Shown here one piece after another: positions 8,576-17,194 of a stretch of 64,000 nucleotides of DNA. Both the position numbers and the translations under genes were made by a program. The stretch is from Micromonospora antibiotica (GTDB lineage Bacteria; Actinomycetota; Actinomycetes; Mycobacteriales; Micromonosporaceae): the NCBI RefSeq assembly GCF_017599305.1, contig NZ_JAGFWR010000006.1, positions 186,001 to 250,000 of the forward strand, given 5' to 3'. The notes beneath the pieces are model-generated. The model ran no database searches. It worked only from the letters and a program-made list of their open reading frames with translations, and was not told the origin of the DNA. Numbering within the stretch: the stretch's first letter is position 1; each line of letters opens with the position of its first letter.

Positions 8576-9235
8576 ATGACCGACGTGGTTCTTCCCTGCC
8601 GCAACGAGGCCCCGGCCCTGCCCGACCTGCTGGCCCGGATGCCGGCCGGCTACCGGCCGATCGTGGTGGACAACGGCTCGACCGACGGCTCGGCGGCAGT
8701 GGCCCGCGCCTGCGGCGTCGAGGTGATCAGCGTGACCGAACCCGGGTACGGTGCCGCCGTGCACGCCGGGGTCCTGGCGGCCGACCCGGTCGACGGGGTG
8801 GTGTGTGTGCTGGACGCCGACGGGTCGTTCGATCCGGCGCAGCTGCCCCGGCTGGCCGATCCCGTCCGGGCCGGCGAGGCGGAGTTGGGCACCGGCCGGC
8901 GACGCCCCACCGCACGCGGCGTGTGGCCCCTGCACGCCCGGGTCGCCAACGCCCTGCTGGCGCACCGGCTGCGCCGGACCACCGGCCTCGACGTCCACGA
9001 CATCGGGCCGATCCGGGCCGTCCGCCGGGCCGACCTGCTGGCGTTGGGGCTGCGTGACCGCCGTTTCGGTTACCCGTTGGAGCTGCTGATCTCGGCCGGT
9101 CGGGCCGGCTGGCGGGTGGTCGAGATCGACGTCGACTACCACCCGAGGGCGGCCGGGACCCGGTCGAAGGTGACCGGCACGGTGCTCGGCACCGCCCGCG
9201 CCGTCCGCGACATGAGCGCGGTGCTGGCCCGGTGA
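8576..9235 (+). CDS. Family 2 glycosyltransferase
   Basis: The 219-residue cytoplasmic protein has the GT2 GT-A fold: an N-terminal VVLPCRNEAPALP, a VVDNGSTDGS nucleotide-binding segment and a DADGS (DXD-like) metal site. There are no membrane segments. It is the first gene of a five-gene run in which each junction is a 4-base GTGA overlap, so the products are probably made in step. Donor and acceptor are unknown; the context suggests building a small glycan or glycolipid with the downstream DUF2064 and methyltransferase proteins. Confidence 0.88.
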   Translation: MTDVVLPCRNEAPALPDLLARMPAGYRPIVVDNGSTDGSAAVARACGVEVISVTEPGYGAAVHAGVLAADPVDGVVCVLDADGSFDPAQLPRLADPVRAGEAELGTGRRRPTARGVWPLHARVANALLAHRLRRTTGLDVHDIGPIRAVRRADLLALGLRDRRFGYPLELLISAGRAGWRVVEIDVDYHPRAAGTRSKVTGTVLGTARAVRDMSAVLAR

Positions 9236-9924
9236 ACGTCCCCCGACAGTCGCACGTTCCCGGGTCCCGCGCACCGCAGGTGCTGGTGCTGGCCAAGACC
9301 CCGGAGCCCGGCCGGGTCAAGACCCGGCTCTGCCCGCCCTGCACTCCGGTCCAGGCCGCCCGGGTGGCCGCGGCGGCGTTGGCCGACACCCTCGACACCG
9401 TCGCCACGGCCACGGCCGGCACCCGGGTCCTGGTCGTCGACGGCGACCACCCGGCCCCCCAGGGCTGGACGAGGCTCGCCCAACGGGGCGGCCCGCTCGG
9501 CGACCGCCTCGCCCACGCCTTCGCCGACACCCGCACGGCGGGCACGGCCACCCTGCTGATCGGCATGGACACCCCGCAGCTCACCGCCGCCCACCTCGAC
9601 GCCGCACTGGAACTGCTGCGCCGGCCGGACGGGCCGGACGCGGTGCTCGGTCCGGCCGACGACGGCGGCTGGTGGACGCTGGGACTACGCGAGCCCGGCC
9701 ACGCCTCGGTCCTGCGCGCGATCCCCACCTCTCTGCCGAGCACCGGGCAGCTCACCCTGGCCGCGTTGCGCCGCCTCGGTCTGCGGGTCCACCTGCTGCC
9801 CCGGCTGCGGGACGTGGACACCGCCGCCGACGCCCACGCGGTGGCCGCGGTGTGCCCGCCGGGCAGCCGGTTCACCGTGGCCGTCGCCCGCGACGTGCCG
9901 TCCCCCACGGCGGTCGCCCGGTGA
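9232..9924 (+). CDS. DUF2064 (TIGR04282-like) glycosyltransferase-A family protein
   Basis: The 230-residue protein starts, after about 16 residues, with VLVLAKTPEPGRVKTRL, the signature of the DUF2064/TIGR04282 family. It continues with GPLGDRLAHAF, GMDTPQL and GPADDGGWW. The family has a nucleotide-diphospho-sugar transferase fold; some members are linked to arsenosugar synthesis, but no ars gene is present here. GTG 9232 overlaps the GT2 stop and the gene's own stop overlaps the next GTG. The function in this cluster is not established. Confidence 0.85.
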   Translation: MNVPRQSHVPGSRAPQVLVLAKTPEPGRVKTRLCPPCTPVQAARVAAAALADTLDTVATATAGTRVLVVDGDHPAPQGWTRLAQRGGPLGDRLAHAFADTRTAGTATLLIGMDTPQLTAAHLDAALELLRRPDGPDAVLGPADDGGWWTLGLREPGHASVLRAIPTSLPSTGQLTLAALRRLGLRVHLLPRLRDVDTAADAHAVAAVCPPGSRFTVAVARDVPSPTAVAR

Positions 9925-10562
9925 ACGCGGTGGCCCTCTTCGATGCCGTATTCGACCGGGCCGCGTCGGGTGTCCCCGCCGCGTTCACCGCCCGGCACCC
10001 GAGCGGTGGCGTGCACCGGTTCGACCCGGCCGGCTGGTGCCGGGACGCCATCGCCGGGGACGCGACCCTGCTGCGGCGCTGCACCGGACCCACCCTCGAC
10101 GTCGGTTGCGGCCCCGGGCGGCTCACCGGCGCGCTGATCGACGCCGGGCAGCCGGCGCTCGGCATCGACGTCAGCGCCACCGCCGTCCGGCTGGCCCGGG
10201 AACGCGGTGCCGTCGCGCTGCAACGCGACGTCTTCGGCCCGGTGCCGGGTGCCGGGCGTTGGCCGCACCTGCTGCTGGCCGACGGCAACGTCGGCATCGG
10301 CGGTGACCCGTACCGGCTGCTGCGGCGGTGTCGTCGGCTGCTGGCGGCCGACGGCCACCTGCACGCCGAGTTCGCGCCGCCGGGCACGCCGGCCTGGTCC
10401 GGCACGGCCATGGTGCAGACCCCGGGTGGTGTCGGCAGCCCGCTGCCGTGGGCCTGCGTACCCCTCGACGACCTTTCCGTACTGGCCGGGGGCACCGCGT
10501 TGCGGGTGCACGACACCTGGACGGAGGCGGGCCGGTGGTTCGCCACCCTCACCCCCCGGTGA
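9921..10562 (+). CDS. Class I SAM-dependent methyltransferase
   Basis: The 213-residue protein contains LDVGCGPGRLTGALI (motif I, about residues 55-69), GIDVS after the second strand and LLADGNVGIGGDP in motif III/IV. The start GTG at 9921 overlaps the DUF2064 stop. It is a small soluble enzyme; the substrate is probably the product of the upstream glycosyltransferases, but that is inferred from position only. Confidence 0.85.
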   Translation: MNAVALFDAVFDRAASGVPAAFTARHPSGGVHRFDPAGWCRDAIAGDATLLRRCTGPTLDVGCGPGRLTGALIDAGQPALGIDVSATAVRLARERGAVALQRDVFGPVPGAGRWPHLLLADGNVGIGGDPYRLLRRCRRLLAADGHLHAEFAPPGTPAWSGTAMVQTPGGVGSPLPWACVPLDDLSVLAGGTALRVHDTWTEAGRWFATLTPR

Positions 10563-11773
10563 CCGGCCGGCCGGCCGCGCTGCGGCGGCTCGCCCGACGG
10601 TGGTCGGCACCCCTGCCGGCCCCGCCCGGGGCGCTGCGGCGCGGGCCGCTGCGGCCTGACGGTTTCCCGTCCCCGTTACGGTCGACCCGGTTGACCAGCC
10701 AGCTCGGCGTCGCGCTCGGGGTGGCGTTCGCCGTCTGCTTCCTGACCGGGCTGCTCAGTCACCTGATCCAGCACCCGCCGGGCTGGTTGCCGTGGCCGTC
10801 CCGCCCGGTGGGCCTCTACCGGTTCACCCAGGGCCTGCACGTGGCGACCGGTCTGGCCACGGTGCCGCTGCTCGGGGCCAAGCTGTGGTCGGTCTACCAC
10901 CACCTGTTCCGCTGGCCGCCGGTCCGGTCGCTCGCCCACGCGCTCGAACGCGCCAGCGTCGCCGTGCTGGTCGCGGCGGCGCTGTTCCAGGTGATCGGCG
11001 GCGTCCTCAACGTCGCCCGCTGGTACGCGCCGATGCCGTTCTTCTTCACCGCCGGGCACTACCGGGTGGCGTGGTTGTCGGTCGGTGCGCTGCTGGTGCA
11101 CGTCGGCGTGCAGTTGCCTGCGGTACGCGCTGCGCTCGGCCCGACCACCGCCGAATCTGCGCGGGAGCGGCTCAGCCGACGCGGGTTGCTCGGTGGGATC
11201 GCCGCCGCGGCCGGGCTGGTCACCCTGACCACCGTCGGGCAGACCGTCCGCCCGCTGTCCGCCCTGGCGGTGCTCGCGCCCCGCCGACCGGACGTCGGGC
11301 CGCAGGGGCTGCCGGTCAACAAGACCGCCCACCGCGCCGGGGTCCGCGCCCAGGCGCTCGACCCGGCGTACCGGCTGGTGGTCGAGGGTCCCCACCGGCG
11401 CACCGAACTGGATCTCGCCGCCCTGCGCGCCCTGCCGCAGCACACCGCCGAGCTGCCGATCGCCTGTGTGGAGGGGTGGAGCGCCACCGGGCGGTGGACC
11501 GGCGTACGACTGCGGGACCTGGTCGCGTTGGTGGGCGTCGACCCGGACCGGGCGACGGTGCTGGTCGAGTCGTTGGAGACGGCCGGCCGCTACCGCACGT
11601 CGACCGTCGGGGCGGCGCACGTGCGTGACCCGTTGACGCTGATCGCGCTGCGGTTGGGTGGGGCACCCCTGCACCCCGACCACGGCTACCCGGCCCGGTT
11701 GATCGCCCCGAACCGGCCCGGTGTGTTGCAGACCAAGTGGGTCGGTCGGCTCACCGTCCGGGAGGCGTCGTGA
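10559..11773 (+). CDS. Membrane-anchored molybdopterin oxidoreductase (sulfite-oxidase fold)
   Basis: The 404-residue protein has an N-terminal membrane part of about four to five segments (residues about 40-195) with several histidines in or near the helices (GLHVATG, VYHHLF, GHYRVAW, LLVHVGV), as in cytochrome-b561-like anchors. The C-terminal part (about 240-404) is an oxidoreductase molybdopterin domain; C303 in IACVEGWS is the probable molybdenum ligand. The usual form is a soluble YedY-like protein with a separate heme subunit, so a single-chain version is of interest. A hydrophobic segment around residues 215-235 separates the halves. It is coupled by GTGA overlaps on both sides. The electron donor and substrate are unknown. 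Confidence 0.82.
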   Translation: MTGRPAALRRLARRWSAPLPAPPGALRRGPLRPDGFPSPLRSTRLTSQLGVALGVAFAVCFLTGLLSHLIQHPPGWLPWPSRPVGLYRFTQGLHVATGLATVPLLGAKLWSVYHHLFRWPPVRSLAHALERASVAVLVAAALFQVIGGVLNVARWYAPMPFFFTAGHYRVAWLSVGALLVHVGVQLPAVRAALGPTTAESARERLSRRGLLGGIAAAAGLVTLTTVGQTVRPLSALAVLAPRRPDVGPQGLPVNKTAHRAGVRAQALDPAYRLVVEGPHRRTELDLAALRALPQHTAELPIACVEGWSATGRWTGVRLRDLVALVGVDPDRATVLVESLETAGRYRTSTVGAAHVRDPLTLIALRLGGAPLHPDHGYPARLIAPNRPGVLQTKWVGRLTVREAS

Positions 11774-12237
11774 GGACCCGGGTGGCGCTCGTCGCGGTCG
11801 GCACCCTGCTGATCGGGTACGCCGTGGTGGGCGCGCTCGCCGACCCCGACCTGCGGCCGGCCGGGGTGCTGCTCTTCCTGGCCGGGGTGTTGGCCGGGCA
11901 CGACCTCGTCTGGATGGCCGGGCTGCTGGGCGTCGGCGCGCTGCTCGCCCGGTGGGTCCCGCAACGTCACCGGCCGGTGGTGCGGGCCGGCGTGATCAGT
12001 GCCGCCACGGTCACCGTCGTGGCGTTTCCGCTCGTCCTCGGTGTCGGCCGGCCGCCGGACGACCCGTCGGTGCTGCCGCTGCCCTACGGCCGTAACCTCG
12101 CGGTCGTCCTGCTGCTGATCGCCGTTGCGACACTGCTGACCTGCTGGGCGGCCGACCGGCGGCGCTCCCGGCGACCGGCCCCGGACGGGCCGGACGGGCC
12201 GACCGCCCCGGTCAGCCCTTCACCGCCCCGGCGGTGA
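11770..12237 (+). CDS. Small membrane protein, last gene of the GT2 operon
   Basis: The 156-residue protein starts with GTG at 11770, overlapping the oxidoreductase stop. It has about four hydrophobic segments and a charged Arg/Pro-rich tail. I do not recognise a family. Its 3' end overlaps the 3' end of the convergent permease gene by 26 bases. It may assist the membrane oxidoreductase immediately upstream; this is inference from the tight coupling. Confidence 0.65.
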   Translation: MRTRVALVAVGTLLIGYAVVGALADPDLRPAGVLLFLAGVLAGHDLVWMAGLLGVGALLARWVPQRHRPVVRAGVISAATVTVVAFPLVLGVGRPPDDPSVLPLPYGRNLAVVLLLIAVATLLTCWAADRRRSRRPAPDGPDGPTAPVSPSPPRR

Positions 12238-14248
12238 GCCCTTCGGTCAGGAAGCGCTGCCCGAAGGCGTACATGATCACCACGGGGATGCTGACCAGCA
12301 GCGACGCGGCGGCGAGCTGCCCCTGCGGCACGACGTCCCCGGTGATCATCGACTGCATCCCCACCGGGAGGGTCTTGTACTCGTCCTTGGTGATGAACAC
12401 GAAGGCGAAGAGGAACTCGTTCCAGGCGTTGGTCAGGGTGAACAACGCGACCGCCAGCAGTCCCGGCTTGGCCAGGGGCAGCATCACCCGCAGGAACGCC
12501 TGGAACCGGGTGCAGCCGTCGACCAGCGCGGCCTCCTCCAACTCGACGGGGATCGACGCGAAGTACCCGGCCAGCAGCCAGGTGGCGAACGGCAGGGTGA
12601 AGGTCGGGTAGGTCACGACCAGCGACCACAGCGAGTCGGTGAGCCGCACCCCGATGAGCAGTTGGTAGAGCGGGATGAACAGCAGCGCGCCCGGCATCAC
12701 GTAGGTCACCAGCACCGTGACGGTGAAGCCCTGCGCCCCCCGGAACCGCAGCCGGGCCAGGGCGTAGCCGGCGAGGGCGGCGCAGACCAGCGCGACCACG
12801 GTGGACGCCACGGACACCAGCACCGTGTTGAGGTACCAGCGGCCGAACGGCTTGGTGGCGAAGAGGTCGGTGAACTGTTGCAGGCTCCACGGCGTCGGCC
12901 ACAGGTCGCGGTCGTGCATGACGATCTGGCCGTCGGACTTGAAGGCCGTGACGACGATCCAGTACAGCGGGGCCAGGACGAACAGGAGCAGCCCGGCCAG
13001 GGCGACCCAGGACGCCAGCCCCGACACCAGCGACGACGCCCGGCGACGCCCCCGGGCCCCGAGGGCCGAGACCACCCGGCCGACCACCGCCGCGACCAGG
13101 AGGAAGACCCCGAGGACGACGGCCGCCTTCCAGAAGATGTGCGGTGACGCCCAGGCCAGCAGGGCGGCGGCGACCACCGCGACGACCCACGGCAGTGCGG
13201 TGCGGACCGTACGGGTGGCGCGGGCAGAGCGGTCCGGCCGGGGCTTGCGGGAACGTCGGGGCGGCGCCACGCCCGAGTCCCGGCGTAACAGGCGGACCAG
13301 CACGAACACCAGCGAGCCGATGACCGGCAGCATGACGAGGGTGACCGCCGCTCCCGCGCCGTACTGCAGTTGCAGGATCGCCTTCGAGTACGCGACCAGC
13401 ACGTACGGTGCCGTCGCGTCGCCGGGGCCGCCCTGGGTCAGCAGCCAGATGAGGTCGAAGTTGTTGAACGTCCAGATCGACGACAGGGTGACCGTCACGG
13501 TGATCACGTGGCGCAGTCCGGGCAGCGTCACGTGGACGAACCGCCGCCACGGCGAGGCACCGTCGACGGTCGCCGCCTCGTACAGGTCGGTGGGGATGGC
13601 CTTCAATCCGGCGAGGAAGGCGACGGTGAAGAACGGCACCCCCTTCCACACGTTGACCATGATCACCGACGGCATGGCCAGGGACGCCTCGGACAGCCAG
13701 CCCGCCGGCCAGCTGTCGACCAGGTGCGCGTCGACCAGCAGCGGCCCGATCCCCGACTCGGTGAGCAGCAGGTTGACGCTGCCGAAGATCGGGTCGAGCA
13801 GCGAGCGCCAACTGAACGCGGTGACCACCGTCGGCACCACCCACGGCAGCAGGAGCAGCCCGGCCAGCACGGCCCGTCCCCGCCGTCGGTGGTGCAGCAG
13901 CAGGGCCGCGGCCAGCCCCAGCACCGCCTTGAACACCTCGGCGTACGCGGTGAAGACGAACGAGTTCACCACTCCCGTGTGGAACTGGTCGTCGTCGGCG
14001 AGGGCGAGGTAGTTGGCCAGGCCGACGAACACGCTCTGCTGCCCGTGCCGTTCCGTCGTGCTGGTCACGACCGACCAGGCGATCGGCACGAGCACGAGAC
14101 CGCCGACCAGCACGGCGGTGGGCGCCAGGAACAGCGCCGCCAGTCGCCAGTCGCGGCCCAGCCGGCGTCGGGTCGCGATGCGGAATCGGGATTCCGGCGG
14201 CGAGGATCTCCGCGACGCCGGGGCGGACGCCGGGCGGACCGACGTCAC
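12212..14248 (-). CDS. Fused sugar ABC transporter permease (MalF-like + MalG-like)
   Basis: The 678-residue protein contains two complete permease units. The first (about residues 30-325) carries the EAA loop near residue 223 (EAATVDGASPW). The second (about 410-678) carries its own EAA loop near 570 (EEAALVDGCTRF). They are joined by a basic linker and two extra hydrophobic segments (about 355-400), which would keep both halves in the right membrane orientation. Normally these are two genes. GTG 14248 overlaps the stop of the solute-binding protein gene. No ATPase gene is nearby, so it probably uses a shared MsiK-type ATPase. I see no stop codon or frameshift remnant at the join. Confidence 0.88.
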   Translation of the reverse strand: MTSVRPASAPASRRSSPPESRFRIATRRRLGRDWRLAALFLAPTAVLVGGLVLVPIAWSVVTSTTERHGQQSVFVGLANYLALADDDQFHTGVVNSFVFTAYAEVFKAVLGLAAALLLHHRRRGRAVLAGLLLLPWVVPTVVTAFSWRSLLDPIFGSVNLLLTESGIGPLLVDAHLVDSWPAGWLSEASLAMPSVIMVNVWKGVPFFTVAFLAGLKAIPTDLYEAATVDGASPWRRFVHVTLPGLRHVITVTVTLSSIWTFNNFDLIWLLTQGGPGDATAPYVLVAYSKAILQLQYGAGAAVTLVMLPVIGSLVFVLVRLLRRDSGVAPPRRSRKPRPDRSARATRTVRTALPWVVAVVAAALLAWASPHIFWKAAVVLGVFLLVAAVVGRVVSALGARGRRRASSLVSGLASWVALAGLLLFVLAPLYWIVVTAFKSDGQIVMHDRDLWPTPWSLQQFTDLFATKPFGRWYLNTVLVSVASTVVALVCAALAGYALARLRFRGAQGFTVTVLVTYVMPGALLFIPLYQLLIGVRLTDSLWSLVVTYPTFTLPFATWLLAGYFASIPVELEEAALVDGCTRFQAFLRVMLPLAKPGLLAVALFTLTNAWNEFLFAFVFITKDEYKTLPVGMQSMITGDVVPQGQLAAASLLVSIPVVIMYAFGQRFLTEGLTAGAVKG

Positions 14249-15681
14249 TGCGGCAGCCCCTGCTGGGTGAAGATCTGCACCATCTTGGCGTGCGCGGCCC
14301 GCACGGCCTGCGCGGGCGGCGTGCCCTGGATGACCTGCTGCATCATGTCGGTGAGGACGTAGGCGCCGACGGCGGCCTGCTGCCCCGCGCTGGCCTTCTG
14401 CGGGAAGTTGAGGCCGTTCCTGGTCGACAGCGGCAGCTGCTGTTGGGTGATCCTGCGCATGATGGGGAAGGCCGGGTCGCCGCTGGTGAAGAACGGGTCG
14501 GCGTCCCAGACCTTCTCCCAGGCCGGCAGCGCCAGACCGGGCGCCTCCTTCGCCACCCCCACGAGGGCAGGCGCGGTGACCAGGTATTGCGTCAGGAGCT
14601 TGGCCAGGGCGGCGTTCTTGGCGCCCTTGAAGATGACGAAGCCCTGGGACTGGCCGAGCAGCAGGGACTTGTCGGTGGCCGGGCCGGTGCAGTCGGCGAA
14701 GACGTGGGTGTTGTCGTAGACGGGGTTCTTCTTGGTCTTGGAGTCCGCGTAGACGCTGAACTGGTTGCGGGTGTAGCCGAGGATGCCGGCGAGCCAGTTC
14801 TCGTTGTTGCTGGAGTCGGTCCAGGCGGCCACTCCCGGCGGCAGCATCGGCTTGTAGCGGGGGTTGGTGTAGATGTCGGCGAGGAAGGTCACCGCCTGCA
14901 CCGTCTCGGGAGAGTCGAAGGTGACCTTCCGGCCGTCGTTGGAGGCGATCGCCCCGCCGTAGGAGTTGATCAGCGCCTCGATCATGCCGTTGGCGTCACC
15001 GGAGCGGTTCACGGTCATGCCCCAGCCGAACCGCCGCTTGCCGGGGTCGGAGATCGCCAGGCACAGGTCCCGCAGCTCCTCCCAGGTGTAGACGTCCCTG
15101 GGGGTGATGCCCTCGTCGCGCATCCAGTCCTTGCGCAGGAACGACCCGATCCCGATGAAGTGGTAGGGAATGGCGAACCACCTGCCGTCGAAGACGCAGA
15201 AGTTCTTGGATTCGGCGGTGGGTTCGCCGTACGTCGCCGTCAGCGCCTGGACGACGTCCGTCACGTCCTCCAGGTCGCCGAGCGCCTGGAACTGGGCGAC
15301 GAACCGCGAGTCGGTCATGAACGCGAGGTCACGCGCCACACCACCCTGGACCTCGGCGTGGATCTTGGCAACCACGTCGCCCGCGTCCGCCTGGACCAGG
15401 CTGTTGCCGATCTTGGTGCCGGTGGTGTCGGCGAACTTCCTGATCGAGGCGTCGAGCGCCGCGTTCGCCGCCTCCGAGTACAGCTTCTGCGACAGCATCC
15501 CCAGCGAGGAGCCCTTCAGCGCCACCGCGGCGTCGACGAGTTCCTTCGGGACCTCGGCCTGCGCCCTGGGCGTCGACGGTGCGGTGCCTCCGCAGGCGGC
15601 CAGGCCGGCCGCACCGAGCAGCCCCACCCCCATTCCCAGAAAGCCGCGCCGGGACCGTAACGCACTGTCCTCGATGGACAT
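14245..15681 (-). CDS. Extracellular sugar-binding lipoprotein of an ABC importer
   Basis: The 478-residue protein has a twin-arginine signal (RSRRGFLGMGVG) followed by a lipobox ending LAAC, so it is probably a Tat-exported lipoprotein. The body matches family 1 extracellular solute-binding proteins. ATG 15681 is preceded by ggaggag on the minus strand; an upstream in-frame ATG at 15714 lacks one. It is the first gene of a two-gene unit with the fused permease. The ligand is probably an oligosaccharide and is not specified by the sequence. Confidence 0.87.
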   Translation of the reverse strand: MSIEDSALRSRRGFLGMGVGLLGAAGLAACGGTAPSTPRAQAEVPKELVDAAVALKGSSLGMLSQKLYSEAANAALDASIRKFADTTGTKIGNSLVQADAGDVVAKIHAEVQGGVARDLAFMTDSRFVAQFQALGDLEDVTDVVQALTATYGEPTAESKNFCVFDGRWFAIPYHFIGIGSFLRKDWMRDEGITPRDVYTWEELRDLCLAISDPGKRRFGWGMTVNRSGDANGMIEALINSYGGAIASNDGRKVTFDSPETVQAVTFLADIYTNPRYKPMLPPGVAAWTDSSNNENWLAGILGYTRNQFSVYADSKTKKNPVYDNTHVFADCTGPATDKSLLLGQSQGFVIFKGAKNAALAKLLTQYLVTAPALVGVAKEAPGLALPAWEKVWDADPFFTSGDPAFPIMRRITQQQLPLSTRNGLNFPQKASAGQQAAVGAYVLTDMMQQVIQGTPPAQAVRAAHAKMVQIFTQQGLPQ

Positions 15682-16085
15682 CCGTCTCCTCCGTCTCGCC
15701 TCACCGGGACCCACCGGGAGAGGCCAGGGGCAAGACCGTCCTGTATGGACGCCAGTACAGCACGCGCCCGGGGACGGTTGCCTGATCGGATGGCCTCAGC
15801 CCGCTCCTGCCCGCGCAGTCATCGGGAAAGTCGCCCCGCCACCGGCGGGCCCTCCCCGGCCTGCCCCGAGCTGTTCGTGCCCCGGGCGGCGGAACGGCGA
15901 CCGGGGCGGCGCTGCGCCCACTCTACACATTTCGGAAAGTCGCGCCTAGCCTTGAACACAATTCGGGAGACCGCCCGCGCAATTCATCTTCACCAATATT
16001 GCTAACCGAGAACACACTCCGGGTCTCAGGCCCGAGCCATTGACGCTGGTGAGCCGCGCGATGGCCGGCCGGTGACGCCGGAACG
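15682..16085. promoter_or_regulatory. 404-base regulatory region upstream of the solute-binding protein gene
   Basis: No gene is seen here. It contains an interrupted inverted repeat, CTGTA (15741-15745) and TACAG (15756-15760) with a 10-base spacer, about 60 bases upstream of the start at 15681 and suited to an operator. A locally AT-richer patch lies at about 15950-16020. I could not fix the promoter hexamers with confidence. Confidence 0.4.
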
Positions 16086-16598
16086 TCAGGCGGGAAGGCG
16101 GCGGGCCAGTTCGCGCCGCAGCTGGTCACGGCCGGGGCTCAGGTAGACCAGCGGGACCCGGATCTCGTACGGCCGGCTCTGCCCGTACGTCGCCCACTCC
16201 CACCGGGCGATCGGGGGGCGGGTCCGGTCCGGGTCGGCCGGCTCGATCGCCAGGACCGGGTACCACCATCCGCTGATCTCGGCACGCGCGACATTCGACC
16301 ACTCGATGGCCAGGGTGCGCTCACCCGGACCCGCCACCTGGAGGTGGTCCACGGCGAGCCGCAGGGGCAGCCCCGGCCTCTGGCCGCTGGACGGCGGACG
16401 GGCCACCCCCCGGAAGAACCCCCAGAGCAGGAACCACGTCAGCGGCAGCCACAGCCCGTCCCACCACGGGTCGCCGGAGGCCAGATTGACGACCGCCAGC
16501 GCCACCGCCAGCACAGGGAGCGCGGTGGCCAGGAAACCGACCTCACGACCCCGGGAACGGCGGAACTCGATGACGGTCGGCTCATCGGCGGTGGTCAC
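16086..16598 (-). CDS. Small membrane protein with a PH-like C-terminal domain
   Basis: The protein is about 170 residues with two adjacent hydrophobic segments near residues 20-60, then a soluble beta-rich half containing LRLAVDHLQVAGPGERTL and conserved Trp/Arg positions as in actinomycete PH-domain membrane proteins. I chose GTG 16598; an ATG at 16649 would add 17 residues but lacks a ribosome binding site. The function is unknown. It follows the zinc-finger gene closely on the same strand. Confidence 0.6.
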   Translation of the reverse strand: MTTADEPTVIEFRRSRGREVGFLATALPVLAVALAVVNLASGDPWWDGLWLPLTWFLLWGFFRGVARPPSSGQRPGLPLRLAVDHLQVAGPGERTLAIEWSNVARAEISGWWYPVLAIEPADPDRTRPPIARWEWATYGQSRPYEIRVPLVYLSPGRDQLRRELARRLPA

Positions 16599-16657
16599 TG
16601 CGGCGTACTGCCCGGCGGGCCTGAGCGCCAAACCCGCCGCCCCCGGCATGCGTACAG

Positions 16658-17032
16658 TCAGTGCAGCCGGCGCTTCCAGTCCTCCGGCACCCGCCCCTCG
16701 GGGCCGGGGGCGGGCTGGTCGGGCGGACGCGACTGCGGCCCGGCCAGCTCCGGACCAGCGGCATAGAACTGATCGTCGGAGTAGTCCCAGAACCACGACT
16801 CGCCGGGTTCGAAACTGCGTACCACCGGATGCCCCGTCGCGGCCGCGTGCGCCGTCGCGTGCTGGCCCGGCGAGGAGTCGCAGCAGCCGACCTGGCCGCA
16901 GGACGCGCAGCGGCGCAGGTGGAACCACCACCCACCGGAGGACTCACACTCGACGCAACCCGGGCCGCTCGGCGGCACCGTCGTAGTTACACCCACCGCG
17001 GTCGCGGCGAGGAGCTTGGGCTGATCGGCCAC
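16658..17032 (-). CDS. UBP-type zinc-finger protein
   Basis: The 124-residue protein has the Cys/His pattern of a ubiquitin-hydrolase-type zinc finger (zf-UBP): CVEC, CASCGQVGCCD, then spaced His residues and HPVVRSFEPGESWFWDY. In bacteria these are small stand-alone proteins of unknown role. GTG 17032 has gagagga upstream at good spacing, better than the ATG at 17074. It is divergent from the hydrolase at 17195. Confidence 0.85.
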   Translation of the reverse strand: MADQPKLLAATAVGVTTTVPPSGPGCVECESSGGWWFHLRRCASCGQVGCCDSSPGQHATAHAAATGHPVVRSFEPGESWFWDYSDDQFYAAGPELAGPQSRPPDQPAPGPEGRVPEDWKRRLH

Positions 17033-17194
17033 GGCGTGTTCCTCTCGACTCGCCGCTACGGTACCCGGACTCATCCGTCGACACCCCACCCCGGTTACCC
17101 GGCCGGGTGAGCCGGTCGGTCGACGCACGCCGGGGTACGCCCGTGGTCCGAGAATGAAGCCGGCACCCGGCCAACTATCCGGAGGAACCCGACG

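Noticed and set aside
15923..16129. 68-codon open frame on the minus strand
   Set aside because: No recognisable start signal or family; it overlaps the 3' end of the membrane protein gene.
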